The notes: generated from the letters alone by a model not told the origin. A stretch of 64,000 nucleotides of DNA from Streptomyces zaomyceticus (GCF_014656215.1 NZ_BNBZ01000020.1:1-64000), one strand, 5' to 3'. Counted from the first letter of the stretch, positions 16,844-25,105 are shown. Numbers and translations: made by a program.

Positions 16844-16879
16844 CCGGCCGGTGGTTGCCCCGAGGCAGCCGCCGGCCGG
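16844..16879 (+). terminator. Hairpin (attenuator) after the lanthipeptide precursor gene
   Basis: A 16-bp stem (CCGGCCGG.GG.TGCC pairing with GGCA.CC.CCGGCCGG, two G-U pairs) closes on a CCGA tetraloop, 14 bases after the precursor stop. Such hairpins between a precursor gene and its transport genes commonly stop part of the transcription and stabilise the short mRNA, so that precursor exceeds enzyme and transporter. Some read-through must reach the transporter genes. Confidence 0.65.
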
Positions 16880-16945
16880 AGCGGGCTCCGGCTCCGTGCG
16901 GACGACGCGGAAGAGCACGAGGAAGAGGACGAGGACAAGGACCCC

Positions 16946-18016
16946 ATGCAGCCATCCGCAGGTGACGACGCACTCGCTGCAGCCGCCCTCCTGAACGCCG
17001 AGGTCACCGCCCCCCGCACGGGGGAACCCCCTCACGACCCCGGATACGCGATCAGCACGCGCGGTCTGGTGAAGAGCTACCCGGGCCCGGACGGCACCAC
17101 CGTCGACGCGGTCCGCGGCCTCGACCTCGACGTGCGCAGGGGCGAGACGTTCGCCTTCCTCGGCCCCAACGGCGCGGGCAAGTCCACCACCATCGCCCTC
17201 CTGTGCGCCCTCGCCCGCCCCACCTCCGGTCACGCCACCGTGGCCGGCTTCGACGTGGCCACCCAGCCGCACGACGTGCGGCGCCAGGTCGGCATCCTGT
17301 TCCAGCACAGCGCCCTCGACCCCGACCTGACCGTCGAGCAGAACCTGCGCATCCACGCCCGCCTGTACGGGCTGCCCCGCCGCGACGTGCGCAGGCGGAC
17401 CGCCGAGGTGCTCGAACCCGCCGGACTGACCGACCGCCGGCGGTTCCCCGTACGCGCGCTGTCGGGCGGCATGCGGCGACGCCTGGAGATCGCCCGCCAG
17501 TTGCTGCACTCCCCGAGCGTGCTGTTCCTGGACGAGCCGACGACCGGTCTCGACCCGCACGCGCGCGCCGAGATCTGGGAGCACCTGCGGGCCCTGCGCG
17601 ACCGGCTCGGCAGCACCCTCTTCGTCACCACCCACTACCTGGAGGAGGCCGAGAACTGCGACCGGATCGCCATCATCGACGGGGGCCGGCTGGTCGCGCA
17701 GGGCACGCCGCACGGGCTCAAGGCGGAGATCGGCGACGACCGGGTGGCGCTGCGCACCAGCGACGACGGGCGGGCGCGGGAGGTCGTCGCCCGGACGGCG
17801 CCGCCGGACCGCCCCGTCACCGTGGACGCCGACGGCACGTGGCTGCGGGTGCCCGACGGCAGCGCGTGGATCCCGCGCCTGTGCGCCGCGCTGGAGGCAC
17901 ACGGCATCGCCGTGCACGCCGCCTCCGCCACCCCGCCGACGCTCGACGACGTCTTCTTCCACCACACCGGCCGCAGCATCACGACCACCCCCGCCACGAC
18001 CGGAGGCGGCCGATGA
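16946..18016 (+). CDS. venT: ABC transporter ATP-binding protein (VenT-like)
   Basis: 356 aa. Walker A GPNGAGKST, signature LSGGMRRRLEIARQLL, Walker B VLFLDEPTTGLDPHA and switch His in VTTHYLEEAENCDRIAI are all present. It belongs to the DrrA-type (drug resistance) ABC ATPases. An acidic 40-residue N-terminal extension precedes the ABC domain. The next gene encodes the matching permease and overlaps it by four bases (ATGA). In venezuelin loci this pair is thought to export the lanthipeptide; no protease domain is present, so leader removal must be done by another enzyme. Confidence 0.93.
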   Translation: MQPSAGDDALAAAALLNAEVTAPRTGEPPHDPGYAISTRGLVKSYPGPDGTTVDAVRGLDLDVRRGETFAFLGPNGAGKSTTIALLCALARPTSGHATVAGFDVATQPHDVRRQVGILFQHSALDPDLTVEQNLRIHARLYGLPRRDVRRRTAEVLEPAGLTDRRRFPVRALSGGMRRRLEIARQLLHSPSVLFLDEPTTGLDPHARAEIWEHLRALRDRLGSTLFVTTHYLEEAENCDRIAIIDGGRLVAQGTPHGLKAEIGDDRVALRTSDDGRAREVVARTAPPDRPVTVDADGTWLRVPDGSAWIPRLCAALEAHGIAVHAASATPPTLDDVFFHHTGRSITTTPATTGGGR

Positions 18017-18867
18017 GCGCGCTCACCCTCCAGGCGCCCCAGGGCACCGAGCGGGGGCGGGCGCCCCGGCTGCGACACGAACTGCGGGCGATCCACGCCC
18101 TGGTCCACCGCGATCTGCTGCGCCTGGCGTGCCAGCGCTCCCACACCGCGCTGGTGCTGCTGCAGCCGGTGGTCTACCTCTTCGCCCTCGGCGGGGGGCT
18201 CGCCACCCTCATCCCCGCCGCCTCACTGGGCACCGGCTACCAGACGTACCTCTTCCCCGGCATGCTCATGATGACGGTGCAGACCCCGGCCATCATGGTG
18301 GGCATCCGGCTGATCACCGACCGGCAGAGCGGCTACCTGCGCGAGCTCCTGATGGCCCCCGTCAGCCGATCCACCCTGCTCCTGGGCAGCTGCGCCGGCG
18401 GCACCCTCGTCGCCGCGGTGCAGGGCGCCGTCCTGCTCAGCCTGGCCGGCGCGGTCGGCCTGCCGTACGACCCGGTGCTCCTGCTGCTGCTCCTCGGCAG
18501 CATGCTCCTGGCCTCGTTCACCCTCACCAGCATGACCCTGGCGCTGTCGGTGACGCTGCGCAGCCCCGAGCTGTTCCACACACTCCTCAGTCTGCTGATG
18601 ATGCCCCTGCTGTTCCTCTCCGGAGCCTTCTTCCCACTGGAGTCCATGCCGGGCTGGGCGCGCGGCCTGGCGACCGTCAATCCGCTCGCGTACGGGGTGG
18701 ACCTGCTGCGGCGCTGCATCGCACTGCGGGTCCCGGACCAGGCGGCCGTCGGCGGCATCGAATGGGCGGGGCGGCAGCCCCCGCTGCTCCTGGAGGCCGG
18801 GCTGCTCCTCGCGGTCGGAGGCCTGACCCTGCTGTGGGCCGCCCGCCGGTTCAGCCGTCCGGAGTGA
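18013..18867 (+). CDS. venH: ABC-2 type permease (VenH-like)
   Basis: 284 aa with six membrane segments in the ABC-2/DrrB pattern: VLLQPVVYLFALGGGLA near the N-terminus, QTYLFPGMLMMTV, a long hydrophobic pair in the middle, and the family's conserved LFLSGAFFPLESMPGW..LATVNPLAY..D..R. Pairs with the preceding ATPase for export of the lanthipeptide. It ends 21 bases before the convergent pirin gene, with the repeat boundary in that pirin 3' end. Confidence 0.92.
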   Translation: MSALTLQAPQGTERGRAPRLRHELRAIHALVHRDLLRLACQRSHTALVLLQPVVYLFALGGGLATLIPAASLGTGYQTYLFPGMLMMTVQTPAIMVGIRLITDRQSGYLRELLMAPVSRSTLLLGSCAGGTLVAAVQGAVLLSLAGAVGLPYDPVLLLLLLGSMLLASFTLTSMTLALSVTLRSPELFHTLLSLLMMPLLFLSGAFFPLESMPGWARGLATVNPLAYGVDLLRRCIALRVPDQAAVGGIEWAGRQPPLLLEAGLLLAVGGLTLLWAARRFSRPE

Positions 18868-18888
18868 CCGTGAGGGGAAGACCCCGGC

Positions 18889-19854
18889 TCAGCGCACCCG
18901 GCCCCGCGCCTTCAGGTGGGCAGCCGGGACCTCCGGGGCGTCCAGGCGGTCGCCGTCGTAGCCCTTGACCTCGCCGAAGCGGTCGCTCGTCATCCAGGCC
19001 TCTCTGGCCTCGCGGATCTCCTCGTCCTTGCGCGCCACGAAGTTCCACCACATGACGATCTCCTCCTCGAAGGGTTCGCCGCCGAGAAGCATCAGACCCG
19101 CGTCGGAGGCCGCGCGGAGGGGGAGCTCGCTGCGGCCGCAGCCGAGGTAGAGCATGGAGCCGGGGAGGACGGGGACGCCGTCGACGTGGACCTCGCCGGA
19201 CATGGCCAGGACCGCGTACTCGAAGTCGGGGTCCAGCGGGAGGTTCGCCTCGGTGCCGGCGGCGAGGGCGAGGTCGGCGCCGACGAGCGGGGTGTACGTC
19301 GTACCGGGCGAGGTGGCGCCGTCGAGCTCTCCGAGGACGACCGTGGCCGTCAGGCCCGGGGCCGTGACCCGCGGCAGGTCGGCGTGGTGCTCGAAGTGCG
19401 GCTCCACATGGCGGTGGGCGTCGGGGAGGGCCACCCAGAGCTGGGCGCCGTGCAGGAAGCGGGCGTGCGGCCTGGGGCTCTCCTCCGAGTGGGAGATGGC
19501 GCGCCCCGAGGTCATCAGCCCCAGTTCGCGCGGCCGGACGGTCTGGAGGCTGCCGGTGGAGTCGCGGTGCAGGACCTCTCCTTCGTGGAGCCAGCTGACG
19601 GTCTGGAGCCCCATGTGCGGGTGGGGCGGGACCTGCATGCCCGGCTCGTCGGCGATGTCGTCCGGCCCGTAGTGGTCGACGAAGGCCCAGGCTCCGACCA
19701 TCCGCCGGCCGAGGTTAGGAAGCAGTCGGCGGACCTCGGTCGACTCGCCGAGCTGGACACGACGGGGGCTGAGGAGTTCCCGTACCGGCTCGGCGACGAC
19801 GAAGCCACGGCCGCCGCACACGGTCAGCGGGGCCTGGCGATCAAGATTGCTCAT
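18889..19854 (-). CDS. Pirin family protein
   Basis: 321 aa. Bicupin with the pirin metal site: HPHMGLQTVSWLHEGEVLHRDS in the N-terminal cupin (His at about 80 and 82, plus the later His and Glu in ISHSEESP). Pirins bind Fe or Ni and act as quercetin dioxygenases or redox-linked regulators. The start at 19854 is an ATG; a TTG two codons earlier is less likely. Its last 27 codons are duplicated at 13133-13212. It is transcribed away from the TPR gene. Confidence 0.92.
   Translation of the reverse strand: MSNLDRQAPLTVCGGRGFVVAEPVRELLSPRRVQLGESTEVRRLLPNLGRRMVGAWAFVDHYGPDDIADEPGMQVPPHPHMGLQTVSWLHEGEVLHRDSTGSLQTVRPRELGLMTSGRAISHSEESPRPHARFLHGAQLWVALPDAHRHVEPHFEHHADLPRVTAPGLTATVVLGELDGATSPGTTYTPLVGADLALAAGTEANLPLDPDFEYAVLAMSGEVHVDGVPVLPGSMLYLGCGRSELPLRAASDAGLMLLGGEPFEEEIVMWWNFVARKDEEIREAREAWMTSDRFGEVKGYDGDRLDAPEVPAAHLKARGRVR
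18893..18972 (-). repeat. Right copy of the direct repeat (pirin 3' end)
   Basis: The partner of 13133-13212; 68 of 72 core bases agree. This copy is the functional end of the intact pirin gene, including its stop codon, so the left copy is the derived fragment. The two copies are 5760 bases apart. Confidence 0.85.
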
Positions 19855-19973
19855 GCTCAACCTGTTCCTGTCCGGGGAGGTGACAGTAGTGGAATGTTCA
19901 ACGATCTCGTCTTGTTGACCTGGTCGACCACCTCACAGGGTGACAGATCCGGGTCTCTGGAAAGGGCGAGCAA

Positions 19974-20321
19974 GTGAGCGACACGTACTACGAGTTCGGA
20001 ACGGCCGGAGAACGATGGGATCGCGCCCGGTTCTTCTTCGACGCGAAGGAGTACGGGACCGCCGTCCGCATCCTGCGCGGTCTGGTCGCCGAGCACCCGG
20101 AGCAGACGGCCCAGCGGCTCCTTCTCGCACGGGCCTACTACCACTCCGCCCAGCTCTCCCGGGCCGAGACCGAACTGCGGGCGGTCCTGGAGCGCGACCC
20201 GGTCGAGCACTACGCCCGGCTGATGCTGGGCCGCACCCTCGAACGCCTCGGGCGCAGGGACGAGGCCGCGCCGCACCTGCGGATGGCCGCCGCGATGGCG
20301 GGCGAGACCCCGCCGTCCTGA
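19974..20321 (+). CDS. Tetratricopeptide repeat protein
   Basis: 115 aa from a GTG. Three TPR-like helix pairs: RFFFDAKEYGTAVRILRGLVAEHP, RLLLARAYYHSAQLSRAETELRAVLERDP and LMLGRTLERLGRRDEAAPHLRMA, each with the small-residue and Pro positions of the 34-residue repeat. It is probably a soluble protein-interaction scaffold; no partner can be named. It shares a 119-base spacer with the divergent pirin gene. A strong hairpin follows directly. Confidence 0.85.
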   Translation: MSDTYYEFGTAGERWDRARFFFDAKEYGTAVRILRGLVAEHPEQTAQRLLLARAYYHSAQLSRAETELRAVLERDPVEHYARLMLGRTLERLGRRDEAAPHLRMAAAMAGETPPS

Positions 20322-20334
20322 GGCGGTCGGGGCC

Positions 20335-20363
20335 GACCCCGGGATCCCCCGGATCCCGGGGTC
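20335..20363 (+). terminator. Strong hairpin terminator after the TPR gene
   Basis: GACCCCGGGATCC-CCC-GGATCCCGGGGTC: a perfect 13-bp stem with a 3-base loop, 14 bases past the stop codon. No T-run follows. It insulates the copper-type DUF6153-DUF305 unit downstream. Confidence 0.8.
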
Positions 20364-20436
20364 GGGGATCCCCCGGCCGGGACCCCGGGCCGCACCCGGA
20401 CACGGATTCCCACCCCGCCTTCCTCACGCCGTTTTG

Positions 20437-20453
20437 ATACCCCCGTACGGTAT
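20437..20453 (+). promoter_or_regulatory. Candidate CsoR-type copper operator
   Basis: ATACCCCCGTACGGTAT, with ATACC...GGTAT arms around CCGTACGG, resembles the C-run pseudo-palindromes bound by CsoR copper sensors. It lies 26 bases ahead of the GTG of the DUF6153 gene, overlapping where a promoter should be (TATATT at about 20451-20456). CsoR leaves DNA when it binds Cu(I). Assignment by resemblance only. Confidence 0.5.
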
Positions 20454-20478
20454 ATTCCGCAGCCGGGAGGTCCTGGCT

Positions 20479-20919
20479 GTGCGCACCCGTGAAGCGGAAC
20501 GACGTAGACGAGCGGAAGGCGCTTTCGCGCACCTTCTGCTCGTCGTCGTGCTCGCGCTCGGAGTGTTCCTCATGCACACCGTCGGCCACCCCGAGGGCTC
20601 CCGCGGCGGCATGGACACCACCTCCGCCACGGCCCACGGCACTGCCGCTGCCGCTGCCGGGCATGAATCCGGGCACCGGACCCACGGCGGCACCGGCTCC
20701 GACACCGGCCATGAGCCCTCCGGTACGGGGATGGACATGACCACCCTGTGCGTGGCGGTCCTCGCCGGCTGGCTGCTCGCCGGGCTTGTCCGCGCCGCGC
20801 TCGGCCGCCGCCCCGACTGGCTCACCCTCCTCCTCGCGCGGCTCGCTCCCGCGCCGGGGCCGCACGCACCCCCGCCCCGGCCCCCCGACCTCGCCCGGCT
20901 GTCCGTACTGCGGATCTAG
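20479..20919 (+). CDS. DUF6153 membrane protein, His/Met-rich
   Basis: 146 aa from GTG 20479, which follows GGGAGG. One membrane helix near the N-terminus (LLLVVVLALGVFLMHTVGH), an exported loop rich in His, Gly and Met (GHESGHRTHGG, GMDMTTLC), and a second helix (VAVLAGWLLAGLV). This pattern fits DUF6153 proteins, regularly found with DUF305 proteins. His and Met clusters suggest copper binding outside the membrane. Role inferred from composition, neighbour and operator candidate. Confidence 0.7.
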   Translation: MRTREAERRRRAEGAFAHLLLVVVLALGVFLMHTVGHPEGSRGGMDTTSATAHGTAAAAAGHESGHRTHGGTGSDTGHEPSGTGMDMTTLCVAVLAGWLLAGLVRAALGRRPDWLTLLLARLAPAPGPHAPPPRPPDLARLSVLRI

Positions 20920-21018
20920 GCCGTACGCCACCGCGGGCGCCTCGCGCTGCCCGTGAACGCCTTCGGCTGCCCTTTTCCGCCCGTACGACGTACGAACAGC
21001 ACTCTCGAGGTATCACCC

Positions 21019-21669
21019 ATGCGTTCCTTCACCCGTAGCACCGCCCGGAAGGTCGCCCTCGTCGGCGCCGCCACCGCGACCGGGCTCCTGCTCGCCGCCT
21101 GCGGCACGGACGACGGCAAGAGCGGTAGGGACCACGGCGCTCCCACGTCGGGCACTCCCACCGCCACCGCGGCTCCCTCCGCCACCGGGGCCGCCGCCAC
21201 CGGCGCCTTCAACGACGCGGACGTCATGTTCGCGCAGATGATGATCCCCCACCACGAACAGGCTCTGGAGATGGCGAGGCTCGCCGAGGGGCGCGCCGAG
21301 GACCCCGGGGTCAGGAAGCTGGTCACCGCGATCGAGCGGGCCCAGGACCCGGAGATCCAGAAGATGAAGGCCTGGCTCAAGGGCTGGGGCAGGCCCGAGT
21401 CCGCCGGTCACGGATCCGGCGGGAGCGGTCACGGCATGGCCGGGATGATGTCCGACCAGGACATGAAGGACCTGGCCGCCGTCGAGGGCAAGGCCTTCGA
21501 CCGGAAGTTCGCGGAGCTGATGATCGCCCACCACGACGGCGCCGTCGCCATGGCGAAGGACGAGCAGCGGAACGGCCGCAACTCCACGGCCAAGGCGCTC
21601 GCGGACGACGTCGTGCGGACCCAGACCGCCGAGGTCACGGAGCTGCGGACGATTCTCGACCGCCTCTGA
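21019..21669 (+). CDS. DUF305 lipoprotein (copper-associated)
   Basis: 216 aa. Lipoprotein signal with lipobox LLAAC (Cys28). The DUF305 domain has two copies of the four-helix His motif: MFAQMMIPHHEQALEMARLA and FAELMIAHHDGAVAMAKDE. The M..MI.HH pattern binds copper in homologues (CopM). A linker with HGSGGSGHGMAGMM is also metal-ready. It is probably anchored outside the membrane and works with the DUF6153 protein in copper handling. A bidirectional terminator follows. Confidence 0.88.
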   Translation: MRSFTRSTARKVALVGAATATGLLLAACGTDDGKSGRDHGAPTSGTPTATAAPSATGAAATGAFNDADVMFAQMMIPHHEQALEMARLAEGRAEDPGVRKLVTAIERAQDPEIQKMKAWLKGWGRPESAGHGSGGSGHGMAGMMSDQDMKDLAAVEGKAFDRKFAELMIAHHDGAVAMAKDEQRNGRNSTAKALADDVVRTQTAEVTELRTILDRL

Positions 21670-21695
21670 CCGGTCCTCCCCACCAGCACGCACGG

Positions 21696-21721
21696 CGGCC
21701 CGCCCCTCTCGGGGCGGGCCG
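21696..21721. terminator. Bidirectional hairpin between DUF305 and amidohydrolase genes
   Basis: CGGCCCGCCCC-TCTC-GGGGCGGGCCG: 11-bp perfect stem with a 4-base loop in the short spacer between two convergent genes. It can serve both. Confidence 0.75.
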
Positions 21722-21800
21722 TCCCGCACTCCGCCCGCCCCGCGACCCGCGCAGGCACCCCGCGCAGGGGCCCGACGCCGGGCACTCGGCGCGGGCGCGC

Positions 21801-23462
21801 TCAGCGCTCCACGACCACCTCTCCGCCCACCACGACCGTCTCCGCCACCGTGCCCGGGATCTCCTCCGGGGCGACGCGCAGGATGTCGCGGGAGAGGACG
21901 ACGAAGTCGGCCAGCTTGCCGACCGTCAGCGATCCCCTCTCGTGCTCCAGGAAGTTGGCGTACGCCGAGCCCATCGTGTAGCCCTCGACCGCGGCGACGA
22001 CATCGATCGTCTCGCCCGACGTCCAGGCCTCCCCGCCGCCGGGCGGGCGGCGGGTCACGGCGGCGTGGATGCCGACCATGGGGTCCATCTCGGCCACGTT
22101 CCAGTCGCTGGAGAGGGCGAGCACCGCACCCGCCGCGCGGAGACTGCGCAGCGGCCACGCCTTGTGCCAGCGGTCGGGGCCGACGTTCTCCGCCCAGTCC
22201 TGGCCGGGTCCCGCGATGTCGGGGGCGGCGTGCCGCGGCTGCATGCAGGCGACGACGCCGAGCTCGGCGAAGCGCGGGGTGTCGGCCGGGTCGAGGCACT
22301 CGACATGGACGATCTGGTGGCGTGCGTCGCGCGGCCCGTTGGCGGCGCGGGCGCGTTCGACGGAGTCGAGGACGGTACGGATGCCACGGTCGCCGGTGGC
22401 GTGGACGAAGCACTGGAACCCGCGCGCGTCGAGGCGGGTGAGCAGTTCGGCGAACTCCTCGGGCGGGTAGAAGGTGTCGCCGCGGTGGTGGGAGCAGCCC
22501 GCGTACGGTTCGAGGAGGGCGGCCGTACGGGGTTCCACGACGTCGTCGATGTAGAGCTTCAGCGGGCCGACCCGCAGCCGGTCGTCCGCGAACTCCCCGG
22601 CGGCCGCCTCGAACGCGTCCAGGTCGGCCGCGGTCGTGCCGCGCGGGTGGAAGAGCGCGGCGACGATCCGGGAGCGCAGTCGGCCCTCGGCCCGGGCGCG
22701 CCGGAAGAGGGCGAGGTCATCCAGGGAGTTCTGGGGCTCGACGACCGTGGTGATGCCGAAGCCGATGGCGTCGTCGAGGCTCTTCGCGAGTCGGCCGTAC
22801 TGCCGGTCCGGGGAGGCCCACGGCACGCCGAGCTCGCGCAGGGCCCGGTGGCCGTCGCGGGAGAGTCCCCTGACGGCGAAGTCCTTGACGAATCCGGTGG
22901 GTTCGCCGGTCGTGGGGTCGGTGACGGCCCGCCCGAAGGGGAGGTCGGTGTGGTGGCGGTCGACGCCGAGGCGGCGGAGGGCGGCGGTGTTGAGCCAGGC
23001 GGTGTGGACGTCGTAGCTGAGGACGAAGGCGGGGGTGTCGCCGGTGGCCGGGTCGAGGTCGGCCGCGGTGGGCATGCGCCCGTCCGGGACGGCGGAGTAG
23101 TCGAAGGCCTCGGCCTCGATCCAGTCGGCGTCCGGGTGCGCGGAGTGCCAGGTGCGGATGCGCTCGTGGATCGTGTCGAGGGTGCGGGCTCCGGAGAGCT
23201 GGACGCAGGCGTCGTCGGAGCCGAGGCGCACATGGTTGTGGGCGTCGACGAAGCCGGGGAGGACGAGCCGTCCGCCGGCGTCGAGGACCCGGGTGCCGGG
23301 ACCGTTCCAGGCTCCGGCCGCGGTGTCGGGGCCGATCCAGACGATGCGGCCGTCGCGGACCGCGAGGGCCTGGGCCTCCGGGAGCGCGGGGTCGACCGTG
23401 TGGATCCGGGCCCCGGTGAGGAGGAGGTCGGCGGGGGCGGGGAGGGGGGTGGTGCCGTTCAT
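21801..23462 (-). CDS. Amidohydrolase family 3 (YtcJ-like) metallohydrolase
   Basis: 553 aa. Metal-binding H-x-H at the end of strand 1 (GFVDAHNHVRLG), a carboxylated-lysine candidate (PLKLYIDDVVEPR), the strand-5 His (FQCFVHATGDRGIR), strand-6 His (HQIVHVECL) and the final Asp (LALSSDWNVAEMDPM) are all in family order. The C-terminal small domain (GSLTVGKLADFVVLSRD) is typical. YtcJ-type enzymes hydrolyse amide or formamide bonds of small molecules. With the NCS1 permease 68 bases upstream in the same direction, the substrate is probably an imported nitrogenous compound such as a purine, hydantoin or amide. Confidence 0.88.
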   Translation of the reverse strand: MNGTTPLPAPADLLLTGARIHTVDPALPEAQALAVRDGRIVWIGPDTAAGAWNGPGTRVLDAGGRLVLPGFVDAHNHVRLGSDDACVQLSGARTLDTIHERIRTWHSAHPDADWIEAEAFDYSAVPDGRMPTAADLDPATGDTPAFVLSYDVHTAWLNTAALRRLGVDRHHTDLPFGRAVTDPTTGEPTGFVKDFAVRGLSRDGHRALRELGVPWASPDRQYGRLAKSLDDAIGFGITTVVEPQNSLDDLALFRRARAEGRLRSRIVAALFHPRGTTAADLDAFEAAAGEFADDRLRVGPLKLYIDDVVEPRTAALLEPYAGCSHHRGDTFYPPEEFAELLTRLDARGFQCFVHATGDRGIRTVLDSVERARAANGPRDARHQIVHVECLDPADTPRFAELGVVACMQPRHAAPDIAGPGQDWAENVGPDRWHKAWPLRSLRAAGAVLALSSDWNVAEMDPMVGIHAAVTRRPPGGGEAWTSGETIDVVAAVEGYTMGSAYANFLEHERGSLTVGKLADFVVLSRDILRVAPEEIPGTVAETVVVGGEVVVER

Positions 23463-23530
23463 GCGGGGTGACTCCGTGACGTACGTACGAGGGCGTGGGA
23501 GGGGTGTGACGGGGCCGGCGGGGGGCGGCG

Positions 23531-24958
23531 TCAGGGGCGTACCGGCGCCACGCCGCGTCGGGCTAGGAGCACGTACACCAGGGCCGAGACTCCCGCGCCG
23601 AGCAGCGTGAGGTCCGCGCCGCCGAGCGGGGCGACGAGCGGGCCCCTCCACAGCTCGGAGTCGCAGGTGAGCGCGGAGAAGAGGAGACCGGTGGTGAGCG
23701 CGACGAGGCCCGCCGGGTGCCAGCCGGAGCGGTACCAGTAGGCGCCGCCGGTGCGCGCGTGCAGTCCGGCGGAGTCGTAGGTGCAGCGGCGGAGCACCAT
23801 GTCGGCGAGGAAGACCCCGCTCCACGGTGCGAACACGATGATCAGGAGGGAGAGGAAGGAGAGGAGCGAGGTGGTGAAGTCGGTGAGGAAGAGGGCGCCG
23901 AGGGAGCCGGCGGCGGTCACCGCGGCGCTGATGACGATGGCGCGGGCCCGGGTCCAGGGGATGCCGAGGACCTGGAGGTTCAGGCTCGAGGAGTAGAGCG
24001 TGATGATCGAGTTGGTGACCGAGCCGCCGAGGACGAGGGCGAGGAAGAGCGGCTGGAACCAGCCGGGGAGCAGGCTCTCGGTGCCCGCGACGGCGTCGGT
24101 CATGTCGACCTGGGTCGCGGCGGCCACTCCGGCGACCCCCAGGGCGACGGAGGAGAGGAAGCCGCCGAGGGCGCCGCTCACGGTCACGGCCTTGAGGGAG
24201 GTGGTGCGGGGCAGATAGCGGGTGTAGTCGGCGGGCATGGGGACGTACGAGAAGGGGCCCGCGAGCATCACGACGAAGGCGAGGCTCCAGCCGGCGGCGC
24301 CGGGCGCGGCCGAGGGGGCGGAGGTGTCGGCGCCGGGCAGGACGAGGACGAGCAGGGCGGCGAATCCGACGGCGAGGACGTAGGCCATCCAGCGTTCGGC
24401 GAACTGGACGGTGGCGTGGCCCCAGAGGGCGACGGCGAAGGTCAGCGCCAGGGTGACGGCGAGGGCGAGGGCGCGGACGCCGGTCCCGCCGCTCCAGCCG
24501 AGGTCGGCGAAGAAGGCCTCCAGGGCGAGGGTGCCGACGACGGTGTTCACGATGGTGTAGCCGATGCTGACGATCCAGTTGAGCAGACCGGCCGGCCAGT
24601 TGCCGCGCGGTCCGAAGGCCGCGCGGGAGATGACGAGGGTGGCGGTGCCGGTCCGTACGCCGCCGAGTCCGGCCGCGCCGATGACCACGAAGGCGAGGCC
24701 GCCGATCACGACGACGGCGGTGGCCTGCCAGAAGGAGAGGCCGAAGGCGACGGCGAGGGCGCCGTTGATCACATAGGTGAACGTGAGGTTCGAGCCGAAC
24801 CAGAGCCAGAAGACGTCCTTGGCGCTGCCGTGCCGTTCGGCGTCGGGTATGGGGTCGATCCCGTGTTCCTCGATCTGGAACACCTCGTCCCGGCCGGTGT
24901 TTTCCGTGGTCCGGCCCGTGGTCGCCGTGGTCACGGCCGCCGTCTCGTGTTCACGCAC
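23531..24958 (-). CDS. NCS1 family nucleobase/allantoin-type permease
   Basis: 475 aa with 12 membrane segments. NCS1 (purine-cytosine permease) features: an N-terminal acidic stretch ending GIDPIPDAERHG, then WLWFGSNLTF; GFSYVPMPADYTRY-type region near TM6-7 (PFSYVPMPADYTRYLP), a substrate-site neighbourhood in this family. It imports a nucleobase, allantoin, hydantoin or thiamine-like compound with a cation. The GTG at 24958 is favoured because GGGAG lies six bases ahead; upstream ATG codons lack such a site. Operon with the amidohydrolase; regulated most likely by the divergent TetR protein. Confidence 0.85.
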   Translation of the reverse strand: MREHETAAVTTATTGRTTENTGRDEVFQIEEHGIDPIPDAERHGSAKDVFWLWFGSNLTFTYVINGALAVAFGLSFWQATAVVVIGGLAFVVIGAAGLGGVRTGTATLVISRAAFGPRGNWPAGLLNWIVSIGYTIVNTVVGTLALEAFFADLGWSGGTGVRALALAVTLALTFAVALWGHATVQFAERWMAYVLAVGFAALLVLVLPGADTSAPSAAPGAAGWSLAFVVMLAGPFSYVPMPADYTRYLPRTTSLKAVTVSGALGGFLSSVALGVAGVAAATQVDMTDAVAGTESLLPGWFQPLFLALVLGGSVTNSIITLYSSSLNLQVLGIPWTRARAIVISAAVTAAGSLGALFLTDFTTSLLSFLSLLIIVFAPWSGVFLADMVLRRCTYDSAGLHARTGGAYWYRSGWHPAGLVALTTGLLFSALTCDSELWRGPLVAPLGGADLTLLGAGVSALVYVLLARRGVAPVRP

Positions 24959-24990
24959 ATCGCACTCCCGCATTGAATACCGTTCTAAGT

Positions 24991-25009
24991 TCTTGAACGT
25001 CATTCAAGA
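24991..25009. promoter_or_regulatory. TetR-type operator candidate in the permease/regulator spacer
   Basis: TCTTGAA-CGTCA-TTCAAGA, a perfect 7-bp inverted repeat in the AT-rich part of the spacer between divergent permease and TetR genes, 33 bases from the permease start. Its place and symmetry suit autoregulation and control of the permease operon. Confidence 0.6.
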
Positions 25010-25105
25010 TGTGCGATGGGTTCGGGCCACGTCAAGACCTTCGGAGGTTGCGATTAAGGTCGACCCCGAGGTCAGTGGCGGAACGGCAGGACGGGGACAG
25101 CGGCG

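Noticed and set aside
13841..17965. Very long minus-strand open frame (over 1300 codons) across the lanthipeptide cluster
   Set aside because: It is the shadow of the LanL and ABC genes; composition is typical of antisense reading and it contains no domain motif.
19921..19930. Operator TGGTCGACCA between pirin and TPR genes
   Set aside because: A 10-bp palindrome around GTCGAC is frequent by chance in this genome, and no regulator gene is adjacent.
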